64,000 nt of DNA. Origin: Pseudomonas nitroreducens (lineage in GTDB: Bacteria > Pseudomonadota > Gammaproteobacteria > Pseudomonadales > Pseudomonadaceae). This document shows, piece by piece, positions 27,115-35,139 of this stretch. The translations under genes and the position numbers were made by a program. The DNA lies in assembly GCF_024170165.1 (NCBI RefSeq), contig NZ_JALJXP010000001.1, positions 372,001 through 436,000 of the forward strand, written 5' to 3'. The notes under the pieces were generated by a model. The model saw only the letters and a list, made by a program, of their open reading frames with translations. It was not told where the DNA came from and searched no databases. Position 1 is the stretch's first letter. Every line of letters starts with the position of its first letter.

Positions 27115-27170
27115 TTCGCGAGCAAGCTCGCTCCTGCGGGAGAGTTAGGTGCAGGAGCGAGATCGCGAAC
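27115..27170. repeat. REP-type palindromic repeat pair between cyoE and sco
   Basis: TTCGCGAGCAAGCTCGCTCC begins at 27115, and a diverged inverted copy (GCAGGAGCGAGATCGCGAA) lies at 27151-27169. The same unit recurs near 47965, 50080 and 61182, making it a dispersed family typical of Pseudomonas intergenic DNA. Confidence 0.8.
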
Positions 27171-27172
27171 CC

Positions 27173-28075
27173 TCAGTAGTTCAGGTGCAGCGGCAGGTAG
27201 TGGTCCACCAGCAGCGCGATGAACAGCAGGAACAGGTAGGCGATAGAGTACTTGAAGGTCTTGATCGCCGCATGGGGTCGGCTGCCGCAGTAGAGCGCCC
27301 AGGCCCAGTCGAGGAAGCGCGCGCCGAGGGCCAGTGCGGCGAGCAGGTAGACCAGCCCGGCCATGTGGATGGCGAAGGGCATCAGCGTTACGGCGAACAG
27401 CACCAGGGTGTAGAGCAGGATGTGCAGCTTGGTGTAGTGCTCGCCGTGGGTCACCGGCAGCATCGGGATGTCGGCTTTGGCGTATTCGTCCTTGCGGTGC
27501 AGGCACAGCGCCCAGAAGTGCGGCGGGGTCCAGGCGAAGATGATCAGCACCAGCAGCAGCGGCTCGGCGGAGACCTGCCCGGTCACCGCGACCCAGCCCA
27601 GCAGCGGCGGGGCGGCGCCGGCGAGGCCGCCGATCACGATGTTCTGCGGTGTGGCGCGCTTGAGGAAGCCGGTATAGAGCGCCGCGTAGCCGAGCAGCGA
27701 AGCCAGCGTCAGCCAGGCCGTCAGCTCATTGGTGAACACCAGCAGTACCGCCATCCCGGCCACCGACAGCAGCATGGCGAAGCCCAGCGCGATGGGCGGC
27801 GAGACGCGTCCTTCAGCCAGCGGGCGCTTGTGGGTGCGCGCCATGATCGAGTCGATGCGCCGGTCCACCACGTGGTTCACCGCTGCCGCGCCGCCGGCGC
27901 ACAGACCGATGCCGAGGTTGCCGAACACCAGCACCTGCCAGGGCACCCCGGCCTTGGTGGCGAGCAGCATGCCGATCAGCGAGGTGATCAGCATGAGCAG
28001 CACGACCTTGGGTTTGGTCAGTTCGAGCAGGTCGCGCCAGCTGGCTTGGCTGGAAGTGCTGATGACGCTGGCCAT
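27173..28075 (-). CDS. cyoE: Protoheme IX farnesyltransferase (heme O synthase)
   Basis: A UbiA-family prenyltransferase of 300 residues with about nine spans. The polyprenyl-diphosphate-binding motif NHVVDRRIDSIMARTHKRP (about residue 65) and a second Asp-rich loop are present. It farnesylates heme B to heme O; ctaA then oxidises it to heme A for the aa3 oxidase. I chose the ATG at 28075 (MASVIST) because AGGAG lies eight bases upstream; the ATG six bases earlier is only two bases from it. A hairpin in the 73-base gap after ctaA may process or attenuate the transcript. Confidence 0.93.
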   Translation of the reverse strand: MASVISTSSQASWRDLLELTKPKVVLLMLITSLIGMLLATKAGVPWQVLVFGNLGIGLCAGGAAAVNHVVDRRIDSIMARTHKRPLAEGRVSPPIALGFAMLLSVAGMAVLLVFTNELTAWLTLASLLGYAALYTGFLKRATPQNIVIGGLAGAAPPLLGWVAVTGQVSAEPLLLVLIIFAWTPPHFWALCLHRKDEYAKADIPMLPVTHGEHYTKLHILLYTLVLFAVTLMPFAIHMAGLVYLLAALALGARFLDWAWALYCGSRPHAAIKTFKYSIAYLFLLFIALLVDHYLPLHLNY

Positions 28076-28105
28076 GGGCATTTCTCCTGACTTCTTTTAG
28101 GGGGA

Positions 28106-28125
28106 CCGGCGCGCCGCGGCGCCGG
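28106..28125 (-). other. Intercistronic hairpin between ctaA and cyoE
   Basis: CCGGCGC (28106-28112) pairs with GCGCCGG (28119-28125) across a six-base loop. No U tract follows on the minus strand, so it is more likely an RNA-stability or spacing element than a terminator. Confidence 0.5.
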
Positions 28126-28148
28126 CCATCGTGCTCAACCGTGCAAGG

Positions 28149-29222
28149 TCATCCCTGCGAGGGATAGGCTACCGGTCTCTCCAGTGCGTCCAGGGTGATC
28201 GGGCTGCTGGCGGGCAGCTGGACGTGTTTTGCCGCGGGCGCGCGAACCCGGAAATTCACCAGCACCAGCATCAGCAGCAGGAAGGCGCCGCCGCCGTTGT
28301 GCGCCACCGCTACCGGCAGCGGCAGGTGCAGCAGTACGTTGCTGATGCCCAGGCCGATCTGCAGGGAAAGTCCCAGCAGCATCAGCGCCGTGATGCCGAT
28401 CAGACCGTGGCGCTGGAGGTTCCAGGCCAGCAGCAGTATCACCGCGGTGACGCACAGCGCGCCCATGCGGTGGGTCATGTGGATGGCCGTGCGGGCGTCG
28501 CTGTCGAGCTGGCCGCCCAGGTAGTTCGGGCCGATGTGCTGGGTGAGGTGGAAGCCATTGGCGAAGTCCATGTTCGGCCACCACTCGCCGTGGCACATCG
28601 GCAGGTCGATACAGGCCACCGCCGCGTAGTTGCTGCTGACCCAGCCGCCGAGGGCGATCTGCCCGACTACCATCAGCAGCGCCAGGGCCGCCAGCGCGCG
28701 CAGCTTCGAGGGCAGCTGCAGCGGGGCGAAGGCACCGGACAGGCGCAGGCTGAGCAGGAACAGCAGCGACAGCGTGGTGAAGCCGCCGAGAAGGTGCGCG
28801 GTGACCACCTGCGGCCAGAGCTTGAGGGTGACGGTCCACATGCCGAACGCCGCCTGGGCGATCACCACTGCGAGCAGCACCAGCGGCAGGCGCATCGGCT
28901 GGCCGTCGCGGCCACGGCGCAGCAGTGCGTGCACCGCCAGCCCGAGGATCAACAGGCCGAGGCTGCCGGCGAAGTAGCGGTGGATCATCTCGTTCCAGCC
29001 CTTCTGCGCCTCCACCGGTGAGTCGGGGAAGTGCATTTCGGCGTGGGCCAGCTGTGCTTCGTTCAGCGGCACGTGGACGAAGCCGTAGCAGCCGGGCCAG
29101 TCCGGGCAGCCGAGGCCGGCGTGGGTCAGGCGGGTGTAGGCGCCCAGCAGGATGACCACGAAGGCCAGCGCCGTAGCCAGCACGGCGAGGTAGAAGGCGG
29201 GTTTGCGTCTTGCCTGGATCAT
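28149..29222 (-). CDS. ctaA: Heme A synthase
   Basis: A 357-residue membrane protein of the COX15/CtaA family, with about eight spans. Visible landmarks are GAYTRLTHAGLGCPDWPGCYG near residue 28, the heme-ligand histidines in EMIHRYFAGSLG and THRMGALCV, and a second cysteine pair in ACIDLPMCHGEWWP. It oxidises heme O to heme A. GGAG lies six bases before the ATG. It lies between the Sco-like protein gene and cyoE in the assembly set. Confidence 0.94.
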   Translation of the reverse strand: MIQARRKPAFYLAVLATALAFVVILLGAYTRLTHAGLGCPDWPGCYGFVHVPLNEAQLAHAEMHFPDSPVEAQKGWNEMIHRYFAGSLGLLILGLAVHALLRRGRDGQPMRLPLVLLAVVIAQAAFGMWTVTLKLWPQVVTAHLLGGFTTLSLLFLLSLRLSGAFAPLQLPSKLRALAALALLMVVGQIALGGWVSSNYAAVACIDLPMCHGEWWPNMDFANGFHLTQHIGPNYLGGQLDSDARTAIHMTHRMGALCVTAVILLLAWNLQRHGLIGITALMLLGLSLQIGLGISNVLLHLPLPVAVAHNGGGAFLLLMLVLVNFRVRAPAAKHVQLPASSPITLDALERPVAYPSQG

Positions 29223-29274
29223 GCGTCGCTCCCGATCTTGTTGTTGTCGTGGGGCTGGCGATGTCTCGACCGGC

Positions 29275-29838
29275 TTAACCGATGTTGGAAAGTTTCAGCA
29301 GCAACTGCAGGTCCTTGAGGATCGACTTGCCGTTGGCCTTGGCGTCGTAGCGCAGCACCAGGTTGCCGTGGGGGTCGACGATCCACAGTTGCGGCTGCGC
29401 GCCAGTGTGCTGGTTGGGCGTCAGGCCCAGGCGCTGCAGGCGCGGGTAGTCCTTGTCGAGCAGGCCGGTGAATTCGACCGGCAGCGGTTTGGCGAAGGCC
29501 AGTGCATGTTCGGCGCGGCTGGCTTCGCGGCCCAGGCCGATGTTGATCTGGCGCGCAAGGTAGACCAGTTGCTGGCAGTCGCTGGTGCAGGTTTCCGGCG
29601 CGGTCACCAGCAGCTGCCACTGGTCGCTGGCCTTGTCGTCCTGCACGCCGAGATCGGCCGGGGTCTGCCCGGTGGCGATCAGGTCGCCGTGGTAGCTGCG
29701 GCCTTCCGGCACCCAGAACTGCAGCTTGTACATGGCGGTGGCGAGCAGCATCGGCCCCAGCACGAAACCGAGGATCAGCAGCAGTTGCACGCGCCCGCGG
29801 CGGCGGGCAGTGGAGTCAGGCAGAGTCATGGCGGTCAT
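29275..29838 (-). CDS. Membrane-anchored Sco-like/thioredoxin-like protein with CxxxC, oxidase assembly set
   Basis: A 187-residue protein: one N-terminal membrane span (about residues 18-37), then a periplasmic domain with C84-TSD-C88 and a C-terminal segment PQLWIVDPHGNLVLRY-(14 residues)-LKDLQLLLKL that resembles the end of Sco/thioredoxin-fold proteins. A Sco-type copper or redox role in oxidase assembly is inference. The conserved Sco histidine is not clearly present unless it is the one in DPHGN. I prefer ATG 29838 (GGAG ten bases upstream) over TTG 29844; it overlaps the surf1 end by 23 bases. The P. aeruginosa counterpart is listed as hypothetical (PA0111, from memory). Confidence 0.72.
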   Translation of the reverse strand: MTAMTLPDSTARRRGRVQLLLILGFVLGPMLLATAMYKLQFWVPEGRSYHGDLIATGQTPADLGVQDDKASDQWQLLVTAPETCTSDCQQLVYLARQINIGLGREASRAEHALAFAKPLPVEFTGLLDKDYPRLQRLGLTPNQHTGAQPQLWIVDPHGNLVLRYDAKANGKSILKDLQLLLKLSNIG

Positions 29839-30595
29839 GGTCAAGTGTCTCCCGTGCGCGACGGATGCCGAGGTAGAGGTAAAGGGCGGAAAGCGCGATG
29901 GCTAGGGCGAACCACTGCACGGCATAGCCGACGTGGCGCTCCGGGGGCATGGCGACGATCGGCCAGTCGGTGTCGAAGGCGGCGTCGCCCGGCTCCAGGC
30001 GGATTTCCAGCGGGCTGCCTTCACGGCCGAGCTGGTCCCACAGGAACGCGGCGTCCACCTGGGTGATCAGGCGCGGCCAGCTGGCGGCCGGGGCGCTCGG
30101 AGTGGCGGCTGCAGGGACGTAGGTCCAGGCATCCAGCAGCAGGTCGTGATTGGGCGTGTCGACTTTCGGCGGCACGCGGCGGTCGGGCCAGGGCACCCAA
30201 CCGCGGTTGACCAGCAGCCACTGGTGGCCGATGCGGTCGAAGAAGGGCTGCAGCACCTCGACGCCGGCCTGGCCGTTGCGCGTGCGGTTGTCGAGCAGGG
30301 CGGTGTGTTCGGCGTCGAGCTGGCCTTGCAGGCGCACGCGGACGTAGCTGCGCGGCGGCTGGCGTTCGAGCTCGGCGATGCTGATCGGGTCCTGTTCGCG
30401 CTGGACTTCGGCGGCGGCGAGCAGGGTGCGTTTTTCGGCGGCGCGGGAGAGTTGCCAGAAGCCCAGGCCGATCAGCACCGGCAGCAGCGCGAGGACCACC
30501 AGGGTCGGCGCGAGGCCGGGCCGGAAGGCGCGCGTGGCGCGGCCTTGCCGTTCTGGATCAGAGCCGTGCTCAGATGCGTGCTGGCTATACTGCAA
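29816..30595 (-). CDS. SURF1-family cytochrome oxidase assembly protein
   Basis: A 259-residue protein with two membrane spans at the ends: VVLALLPVLIGLGFWQLSRAAEKR near residue 35, the diagnostic SURF1 N-terminus, and YAVQWFALAIALSALYLYLGIRR near the C-terminus. The periplasmic part has VLVNRGWVPW-type sequence (LLVNRGWVPWP). SURF1 helps insert heme A into subunit I. No ATG or GTG is available upstream; the TTG at 30595 is preceded by GAGGGG with six bases spacing, so I take it as the start. It diverges from the twin-transmembrane gene at 30640. Confidence 0.9.
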   Translation of the reverse strand: MQYSQHASEHGSDPERQGRATRAFRPGLAPTLVVLALLPVLIGLGFWQLSRAAEKRTLLAAAEVQREQDPISIAELERQPPRSYVRVRLQGQLDAEHTALLDNRTRNGQAGVEVLQPFFDRIGHQWLLVNRGWVPWPDRRVPPKVDTPNHDLLLDAWTYVPAAATPSAPAASWPRLITQVDAAFLWDQLGREGSPLEIRLEPGDAAFDTDWPIVAMPPERHVGYAVQWFALAIALSALYLYLGIRRARETLDHDRHDSA

Positions 30596-30639
30596 GACAT
30601 CCCCCTCAACCCCAGTCCCCTGCGGACAGGAGGCCGGTA

Positions 30640-30849
30640 GTGCTCAAAGCTGCGATCGTTCTGTTGTTGCTGGCGACCGTCGTCAGTCTGTTCAGTGGCC
30701 TGTTCTTTCTGGTCAAGGACGAGGGCCACGGTTCGCGGGTGGTCAACGCGCTGACCGTGCGTGTCACCCTGACTGCCCTGACCGTCGCTCTCATCGCCTG
30801 GGGTTTCTTCAGCGGCCAACTCGGCAGCTCCGCCCCCTGGCACTTCTGA
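30640..30849 (+). CDS. Twin transmembrane protein (DUF2909 type)
   Basis: A 69-residue protein made of two hydrophobic helices (AAIVLLLLATVVSLFSGLFFLV and LTVRVTLTALTVALIAWGFF) joined by a short charged loop (KDEGHGSR). The start is GTG 30640 with GGAGG upstream (about 30629-30633). An earlier in-frame ATG would add residues with no hydrophobic or family character. It is the only plus-strand gene among the oxidase genes, divergent from surf1 with 44 bases between start codons and converging on cox3. A role as a small oxidase-associated subunit or assembly factor is suggested only by its location. Confidence 0.82.
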   Translation: MLKAAIVLLLLATVVSLFSGLFFLVKDEGHGSRVVNALTVRVTLTALTVALIAWGFFSGQLGSSAPWHF

Positions 30850-30853
30850 TCTC

Positions 30854-30880
30854 AAAAAGGCGCGGGCCAAGGCCCGCGCC
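30854..30880 (-). terminator. Rho-independent terminator after cox3
   Basis: A perfect 10-bp GC stem (30859-30868 with 30871-30880, two-base loop) followed on the minus strand by five U. It ends the coxB-coxA-ctaG-cox3 unit nine bases past the cox3 stop and separates it from the surf1 assembly genes. Confidence 0.93.
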
Positions 30881-30888
30881 ACCGCGCT

Positions 30889-31776
30889 TCACAGCACGTA
30901 AACGAAGATGAACAGCCCGATCCACACCACGTCGACGAAGTGCCAGTACCAGCTGGCGGCCTCGAAGCCGAAGTGTTTGTCGGCGTCGAAGTGCCCGCGG
31001 ATGATGCGGATCAGCATGATGCTCAGCATGATTGCGCCAATGGTCACGTGGGCGCCGTGGAAGCCGGTGAGCATGAAGAAGGTTGCGCCGTAGATACCCG
31101 AGCCCAGGGTCAGGCCCAGCTCGCTATAGGCCTCGTGGTACTCGTAGGCCTGCAGCACGATGAAGCAGGCACCCAGCGCCACGGTCGCCGCCAGCCACAT
31201 CTTCAGCGGGCCGCGATGGTTCTTCTTCAGCGCGTGATGGGCGAAAGTCACGGTGAAGCTGGAGGTGACCAGCAGCAGGGTGTTGATCAGCGGCAGCTTC
31301 CACGGATCGATCACTTCCTTGGGCGGCGGGAACAGCTTGTTGTCCGGGTTGTTCAGCTGTGGCCAGCCGGTCTCGAACTGCGGCCAGAGCATGTGCGAGA
31401 TGCCGTGGTGACCCTCGCCGCCCAGCCACGGGTTGACGAAGTGGCGTACGTAGAACAGCGCACCGAAGAAGGCGGCGAAGAACATCACCTCGGAGAAGAT
31501 GAACCAGCTCATGCCCCAGCGGAACGAGCGGTCCATCTGCGGGCTGTAGAGTCCGCCGCGGCTTTCCTTGATGACGTTGCCGAACCAGCCGAACAGCATG
31601 TACGCCAGGATCAGCCCGCCGGCGAAGAAGATCCACGGGCCGTGGGAGTGCTCCTTGCCGGCGCTCATGTCGTTCATCCAGGTGCCGACGCCAAACATTG
31701 TCACCAGCATGCCGATGGTGGCGATGATCGGCCACTTGCTCTGCGCGGGGACGTAATAGGGATCGTGGGTTGCCAT
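30889..31776 (-). CDS. Cytochrome c oxidase subunit III
   Basis: A 295-residue subunit with seven membrane spans. The start is MATHDPYYVPAQSKWP (ATG 31776); residues upstream in the same frame are not family-like. Typical landmarks are WFIFSEVMFFAAFFGALFYVRH and the C-terminal GFHGAHVTIGAIMLSIMLIRI with ASWYWHFVDVVWIGLFIFVYV, the standard COX3 ending. It stabilises the proton-uptake path of the aa3 oxidase. It is the last gene of the structural operon, 22 bases after ctaG. Confidence 0.96.
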   Translation of the reverse strand: MATHDPYYVPAQSKWPIIATIGMLVTMFGVGTWMNDMSAGKEHSHGPWIFFAGGLILAYMLFGWFGNVIKESRGGLYSPQMDRSFRWGMSWFIFSEVMFFAAFFGALFYVRHFVNPWLGGEGHHGISHMLWPQFETGWPQLNNPDNKLFPPPKEVIDPWKLPLINTLLLVTSSFTVTFAHHALKKNHRGPLKMWLAATVALGACFIVLQAYEYHEAYSELGLTLGSGIYGATFFMLTGFHGAHVTIGAIMLSIMLIRIIRGHFDADKHFGFEAASWYWHFVDVVWIGLFIFVYVL

Positions 31777-31798
31777 TGTTCTTGTTCTCCTTTGCCCT

Positions 31799-32356
31799 TC
31801 AGCGCTCGTTACTGGCCACGGGTGGCTTGCGGGCAGTGATGTCGAACAGCGTGTAAGCAAGCGTCAGGTGACGCACATCCTTGGGCAGGTCGCGGTCGAC
31901 GATGAAGCGCACCGGCATTTCGATGCGCTCGCCCGGCTGCAGCACCTGCTGGGTGAAGCAGAAGCATTCGGTCTTGTGGAAGTAGGTGGCCGCCACCGAC
32001 GGCGCAATGCTCGGGATCGCCTGGGCAGTCATCGGCTTGTCGGTGGGGTTGTGGGCGACGAACAGCATCTGGTTCACCGCGCCCGGATGCACCACCAGTT
32101 GCTCGGCCTCGGGGTGGAATTCCCAGACCATGTCGATGTTGTTGTTGGCGACGAACTGGATCTTCACCTCGCGCGACTGATCGACCACCTGGCCGTCGCC
32201 CTGGTAGGCGCTGCCGGAAGTCTTGCCGTTGATGCCCAGTGCCTTGCACATCACGTCGTACAGCGGCACCAGGGCGAAGCCGAAGGCGAACATGGCGACC
32301 ACGGCTATGACCAGCCGGGTCACCAGCTTGCGCGTTTCGATGTTGCCGTCGCTCAT
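31799..32356 (-). CDS. ctaG: Cytochrome c oxidase assembly protein CtaG (Cox11 family)
   Basis: A 185-residue protein with one N-terminal membrane span (LVTRLVIAVVAMFAFGFALVPLYDVMCKALG). The Cox11 copper-binding motif is HKTECFCFTQQ (the CFC pair) near residue 118, in an immunoglobulin-like periplasmic domain. It delivers copper to CuB of subunit I. ATG 32356 is chosen because GGAGGAG lies six bases upstream; an ATG five codons earlier lacks this. It lies between coxA and cox3 as in most proteobacteria. A strong hairpin sits just upstream of its Shine-Dalgarno. Confidence 0.94.
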   Translation of the reverse strand: MSDGNIETRKLVTRLVIAVVAMFAFGFALVPLYDVMCKALGINGKTSGSAYQGDGQVVDQSREVKIQFVANNNIDMVWEFHPEAEQLVVHPGAVNQMLFVAHNPTDKPMTAQAIPSIAPSVAATYFHKTECFCFTQQVLQPGERIEMPVRFIVDRDLPKDVRHLTLAYTLFDITARKPPVASNER

Positions 32357-32372
32357 GGTTTGCTCCTCCACC

Positions 32373-32398
32373 GCGGGAGCGGCCGATGCCGCTCCCGC
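32373..32398 (-). other. Perfect hairpin between coxA and ctaG
   Basis: GCGGGAGCGGC (32373-32383) pairs perfectly with GCCGCTCCCGC (32388-32398) across a four-base loop, ending a few bases before the ctaG Shine-Dalgarno on the minus strand. No U tract follows, so RNA stabilisation or a translational effect is more likely than termination. Confidence 0.65.
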
Positions 32399-32408
32399 CG
32401 CTGTGGGT

Positions 32409-34004
32409 TCACTTCACTTCCGGAGGCGTGCTGAAGGTGTGGTACGGCGCCGGCGAGGGAATGGTCCATTCCAGGCCTTCCGCGCCATCCCACGGCTTGG
32501 CCGGGGCCGGCGGGCCGCCGCGGATGCACTTGATGACGATGAACAGGAACAGCAGCTGCGTGGTGCCGAACATGAATGCGCCGATGGACGAGACCATGTT
32601 GAAGTCGGCGAACTGCAGGTTGTAGTCCGGAATCCGCCGCGGCATGCCGGCCAGCCCGACGAAGTGCATCGGGAAGAACGCCATGTTCATGCCGATGAAG
32701 CTCATCCAGAAGTGCAGCTTGCCCAGGGTCTCGTCGTACATGTGGCCGGTCCACTTCGGCAGCCAGTAGTAGGCCGAGGCGAAGATGCCGAAGATTGCGC
32801 CGGGCACCAGCACGTAGTGGAAGTGCGCCACCACGAAGTAGGTGTCCTGGTACTGGAAGTCCGCCGGGGCGATGGCCAGCATCAGGCCGGAGAAGCCGCC
32901 GATGGTGAACAGGATGACGAAGGCCACGGCAAACAGCATCGGCGTCTCGAAGGTCAGCGAGCCCTGCCACATGGTCGACGCCCAGTTGAACACCTTCACC
33001 CCGGTGGGCACGGCGATCAGCATGGTCGCGTACATGAAGAACAGCTCGCCCACCAGCGGGATGCCCACCACGAACATGTGGTGCGCCCACACGACGAAGG
33101 ACAGGAAGGCGATCGAGGCGGTGGCGTAGACCATCGAGGTGTAGCCGAACAGCGGCTTGCGGCTGAAGGCCGGGATGATCGAGCTGACGGCGCCGAACGC
33201 CGGCAGGATCATGATGTACACCTCGGGGTGGCCGAAGAACCAGAACACGTGCTGGAACAGCACCGGGTCACCGCCGCCGGCTGCGCTGAAGAAGCTGGTG
33301 CCGAAGTGGATGTCCATCAGCATCATCGTCACGCAACCCGCCAGCACCGGCATCACCGCGATCAGCAGGAACGCGGTGATCAGCCAGGTCCAGACGAACA
33401 GCGGCATCTTCATCAGTGTCATGCCCGGGGCGCGCAGGTTGAGGATGGTGGCGATCACGTTGATCGCGCCCATGATCGAACTCATGCCCATCAGGTGGAT
33501 GGCGAAGATGAAGAAGGTCACGCTGTGCGGCGCGAAGGTGGTGGAGAGCGGCGCGTAGAAGGTCCAGCCGAAGTTCGGGCCGCCGCCGGGCATGAACAGG
33601 GTGCTCACCAGCAGGCCGAAGGCCGCCGGCAGCAGCCAGAAGCTGAAGTTGTTCATGCGCGGCAGGGCCATGTCCGGCGCGCCGATCATCAGCGGCACCA
33701 TCCAGTTGGCCAGGCCGACGAAGGCCGGCATCACCGCACCGAAGACCATCACCAGGCCGTGCATGGTGGTCATCTGGTTGAAGAACGCCGGCTCGACGAT
33801 CTGCAGGCCCGGCTGGAACAGTTCGGCGCGGATCACCATGGCGAAGGAGCCGCCGAGCAGGAAGGCGCAGAAGCTGAACCACAGGTACAGCGTGCCGATG
33901 TCCTTGTGGTTGGTGGTCAATACCCAGCGCATCAGGCCCTTGGCGGGGCCGTGGTGGTGGTCGCCGGCGTGAGAATGGTCGGGGTGATCGATCACTGTAC
34001 TCAT
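32409..34004 (-). CDS. coxA: Cytochrome c oxidase subunit I (aa3 type)
   Basis: A 531-residue, twelve-span heme-copper oxidase subunit. The heme a ligand is in TTMHGLVMVFG, CuB and the crosslinked histidine in WFFGHPEVYIMILPAFG, the CuB pair in WAHHMFVVG, and the heme a3/a ligands in VAHFHYVLVPG. The sequence FAIHLMGMSSIMGAINVIATILNLRAPGM is A-type (D-channel) oxidase. It terminates respiration by reducing O2 to water with proton pumping. It follows coxB by ten bases and precedes the hairpin and ctaG. Confidence 0.97.
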   Translation of the reverse strand: MSTVIDHPDHSHAGDHHHGPAKGLMRWVLTTNHKDIGTLYLWFSFCAFLLGGSFAMVIRAELFQPGLQIVEPAFFNQMTTMHGLVMVFGAVMPAFVGLANWMVPLMIGAPDMALPRMNNFSFWLLPAAFGLLVSTLFMPGGGPNFGWTFYAPLSTTFAPHSVTFFIFAIHLMGMSSIMGAINVIATILNLRAPGMTLMKMPLFVWTWLITAFLLIAVMPVLAGCVTMMLMDIHFGTSFFSAAGGGDPVLFQHVFWFFGHPEVYIMILPAFGAVSSIIPAFSRKPLFGYTSMVYATASIAFLSFVVWAHHMFVVGIPLVGELFFMYATMLIAVPTGVKVFNWASTMWQGSLTFETPMLFAVAFVILFTIGGFSGLMLAIAPADFQYQDTYFVVAHFHYVLVPGAIFGIFASAYYWLPKWTGHMYDETLGKLHFWMSFIGMNMAFFPMHFVGLAGMPRRIPDYNLQFADFNMVSSIGAFMFGTTQLLFLFIVIKCIRGGPPAPAKPWDGAEGLEWTIPSPAPYHTFSTPPEVK

Positions 34005-34014
34005 CGCGGCCTCC

Positions 34015-35139
34015 TTATTGTTGTTTCTGCTTGTAGGCGACCACGTCCTGCGGGGTCACCATGTCGCCGTCGTTGTTGCCCCAGGCGTTGCGCTCGTAAG
34101 TGATCACCGCAGCGATGTCCACTTCCGAGAGCTGCTTGCCGAAGGCCGCCATGGCCGTGCCCTGGACGCCGTTGAACACGGTCTCCAGGTGGTGCTCCTT
34201 GGGCCCGGTGACGATCTTCGAGCCCTTGAGCGCCGGGAACATCGGCGGCATGCCCTGGCCTTCAGGCTGGTGACAGGCGGCGCAGATGGTGTGGTAGACC
34301 TTGTCGCCGCGGGCGACCAGCTCTTCCTTCGTCCATTCCTTACTGGTCAGCTCCTTGAGCTTGACCGCCTCTTCCTTGCGCTCGGCCAGCCACTTGTCGA
34401 ACTCGGGCTTGGACTTCACGTCCACCACGATGGGCATGAAGCCGTGGTCCTTGCCGCACAGCTCGGCGCACTGGCCACGGTAGATGCCCGGCTGGTCGAC
34501 CTTGGTCCAGGCCTCGTTGACGAAGCCGGGAATGGCGTCGCGCTTGACCGCGAAGGCCGGCACCCACCAGGAGTGGATCACGTCGCTGGAGGTGACCAGG
34601 AAGCGCACCTTGACCCCGGCCGGCAGCACCAGCGGGTTGTCCACCTCCAGGAGGTAGTGCTCGTCCTTGTCGGCCTTGTTGTGGATCTGGTCCTGGGGCG
34701 TGGCGAGGTTGGAGAAGAACTCCACGTCCTGGCCCAGGTACTTGTACTGCCACTTCCACTGGTAGCCGGTGACCTGCACGTCCAGCTCGGGCTCCGAGGT
34801 GTCGTACATGTGGATCAGCGTCTTGGTGGCCGGCACGGCCATCACCACCAGGATCAGGAAGGGAATGACGGTCCAGAGGATTTCCACCGTGGTGCTCTCG
34901 TGGAAATGCGCGGGCTGCTGCCCGGTGGACCGGCGGTGGACGATCATCGACCAGAACATCGCGCCGAAGACGACGATGCCGATGACCACGCAGATCCAGA
35001 AGATCGTCATGTGCAGATCGAAAACGTTACGGCTGACTTCTGTCGCACCGGGGGTCATGTTGACCGTCCAGGCGGCGTTTGCCTGACTGAAAGCCAAGAG
35101 CAAAAGGAAGCCCATCCAGACTCGTGGATGTCGCAGCAT
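34015..35139 (-). CDS. coxB: Cytochrome c oxidase subunit II with fused cytochrome c domain
   Basis: A 374-residue precursor: signal peptide (MLRHPRVWMGFLLLLAFSQANA), two membrane spans (about 45-66 and 88-108), the cupredoxin domain with CuA ligands H189, C224, C228, H232 and M235, then a C-terminal cytochrome c domain with C286-AA-C-H290. The fused heme makes this a caa3-like subunit. The start is ATG 35139 with AGGGGAA upstream; a longer frame begins in unrelated leader sequence. It is the first gene of the structural operon, with a long leader containing a sigma-S-like -10. Confidence 0.96.
   Translation of the reverse strand: MLRHPRVWMGFLLLLAFSQANAAWTVNMTPGATEVSRNVFDLHMTIFWICVVIGIVVFGAMFWSMIVHRRSTGQQPAHFHESTTVEILWTVIPFLILVVMAVPATKTLIHMYDTSEPELDVQVTGYQWKWQYKYLGQDVEFFSNLATPQDQIHNKADKDEHYLLEVDNPLVLPAGVKVRFLVTSSDVIHSWWVPAFAVKRDAIPGFVNEAWTKVDQPGIYRGQCAELCGKDHGFMPIVVDVKSKPEFDKWLAERKEEAVKLKELTSKEWTKEELVARGDKVYHTICAACHQPEGQGMPPMFPALKGSKIVTGPKEHHLETVFNGVQGTAMAAFGKQLSEVDIAAVITYERNAWGNNDGDMVTPQDVVAYKQKQQ

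Noticed and set aside
32223..34103. 626-codon plus-strand frame over coxA and ctaG
   Set aside because: It is antisense to highly conserved oxidase genes; the translated residues have no domain character.
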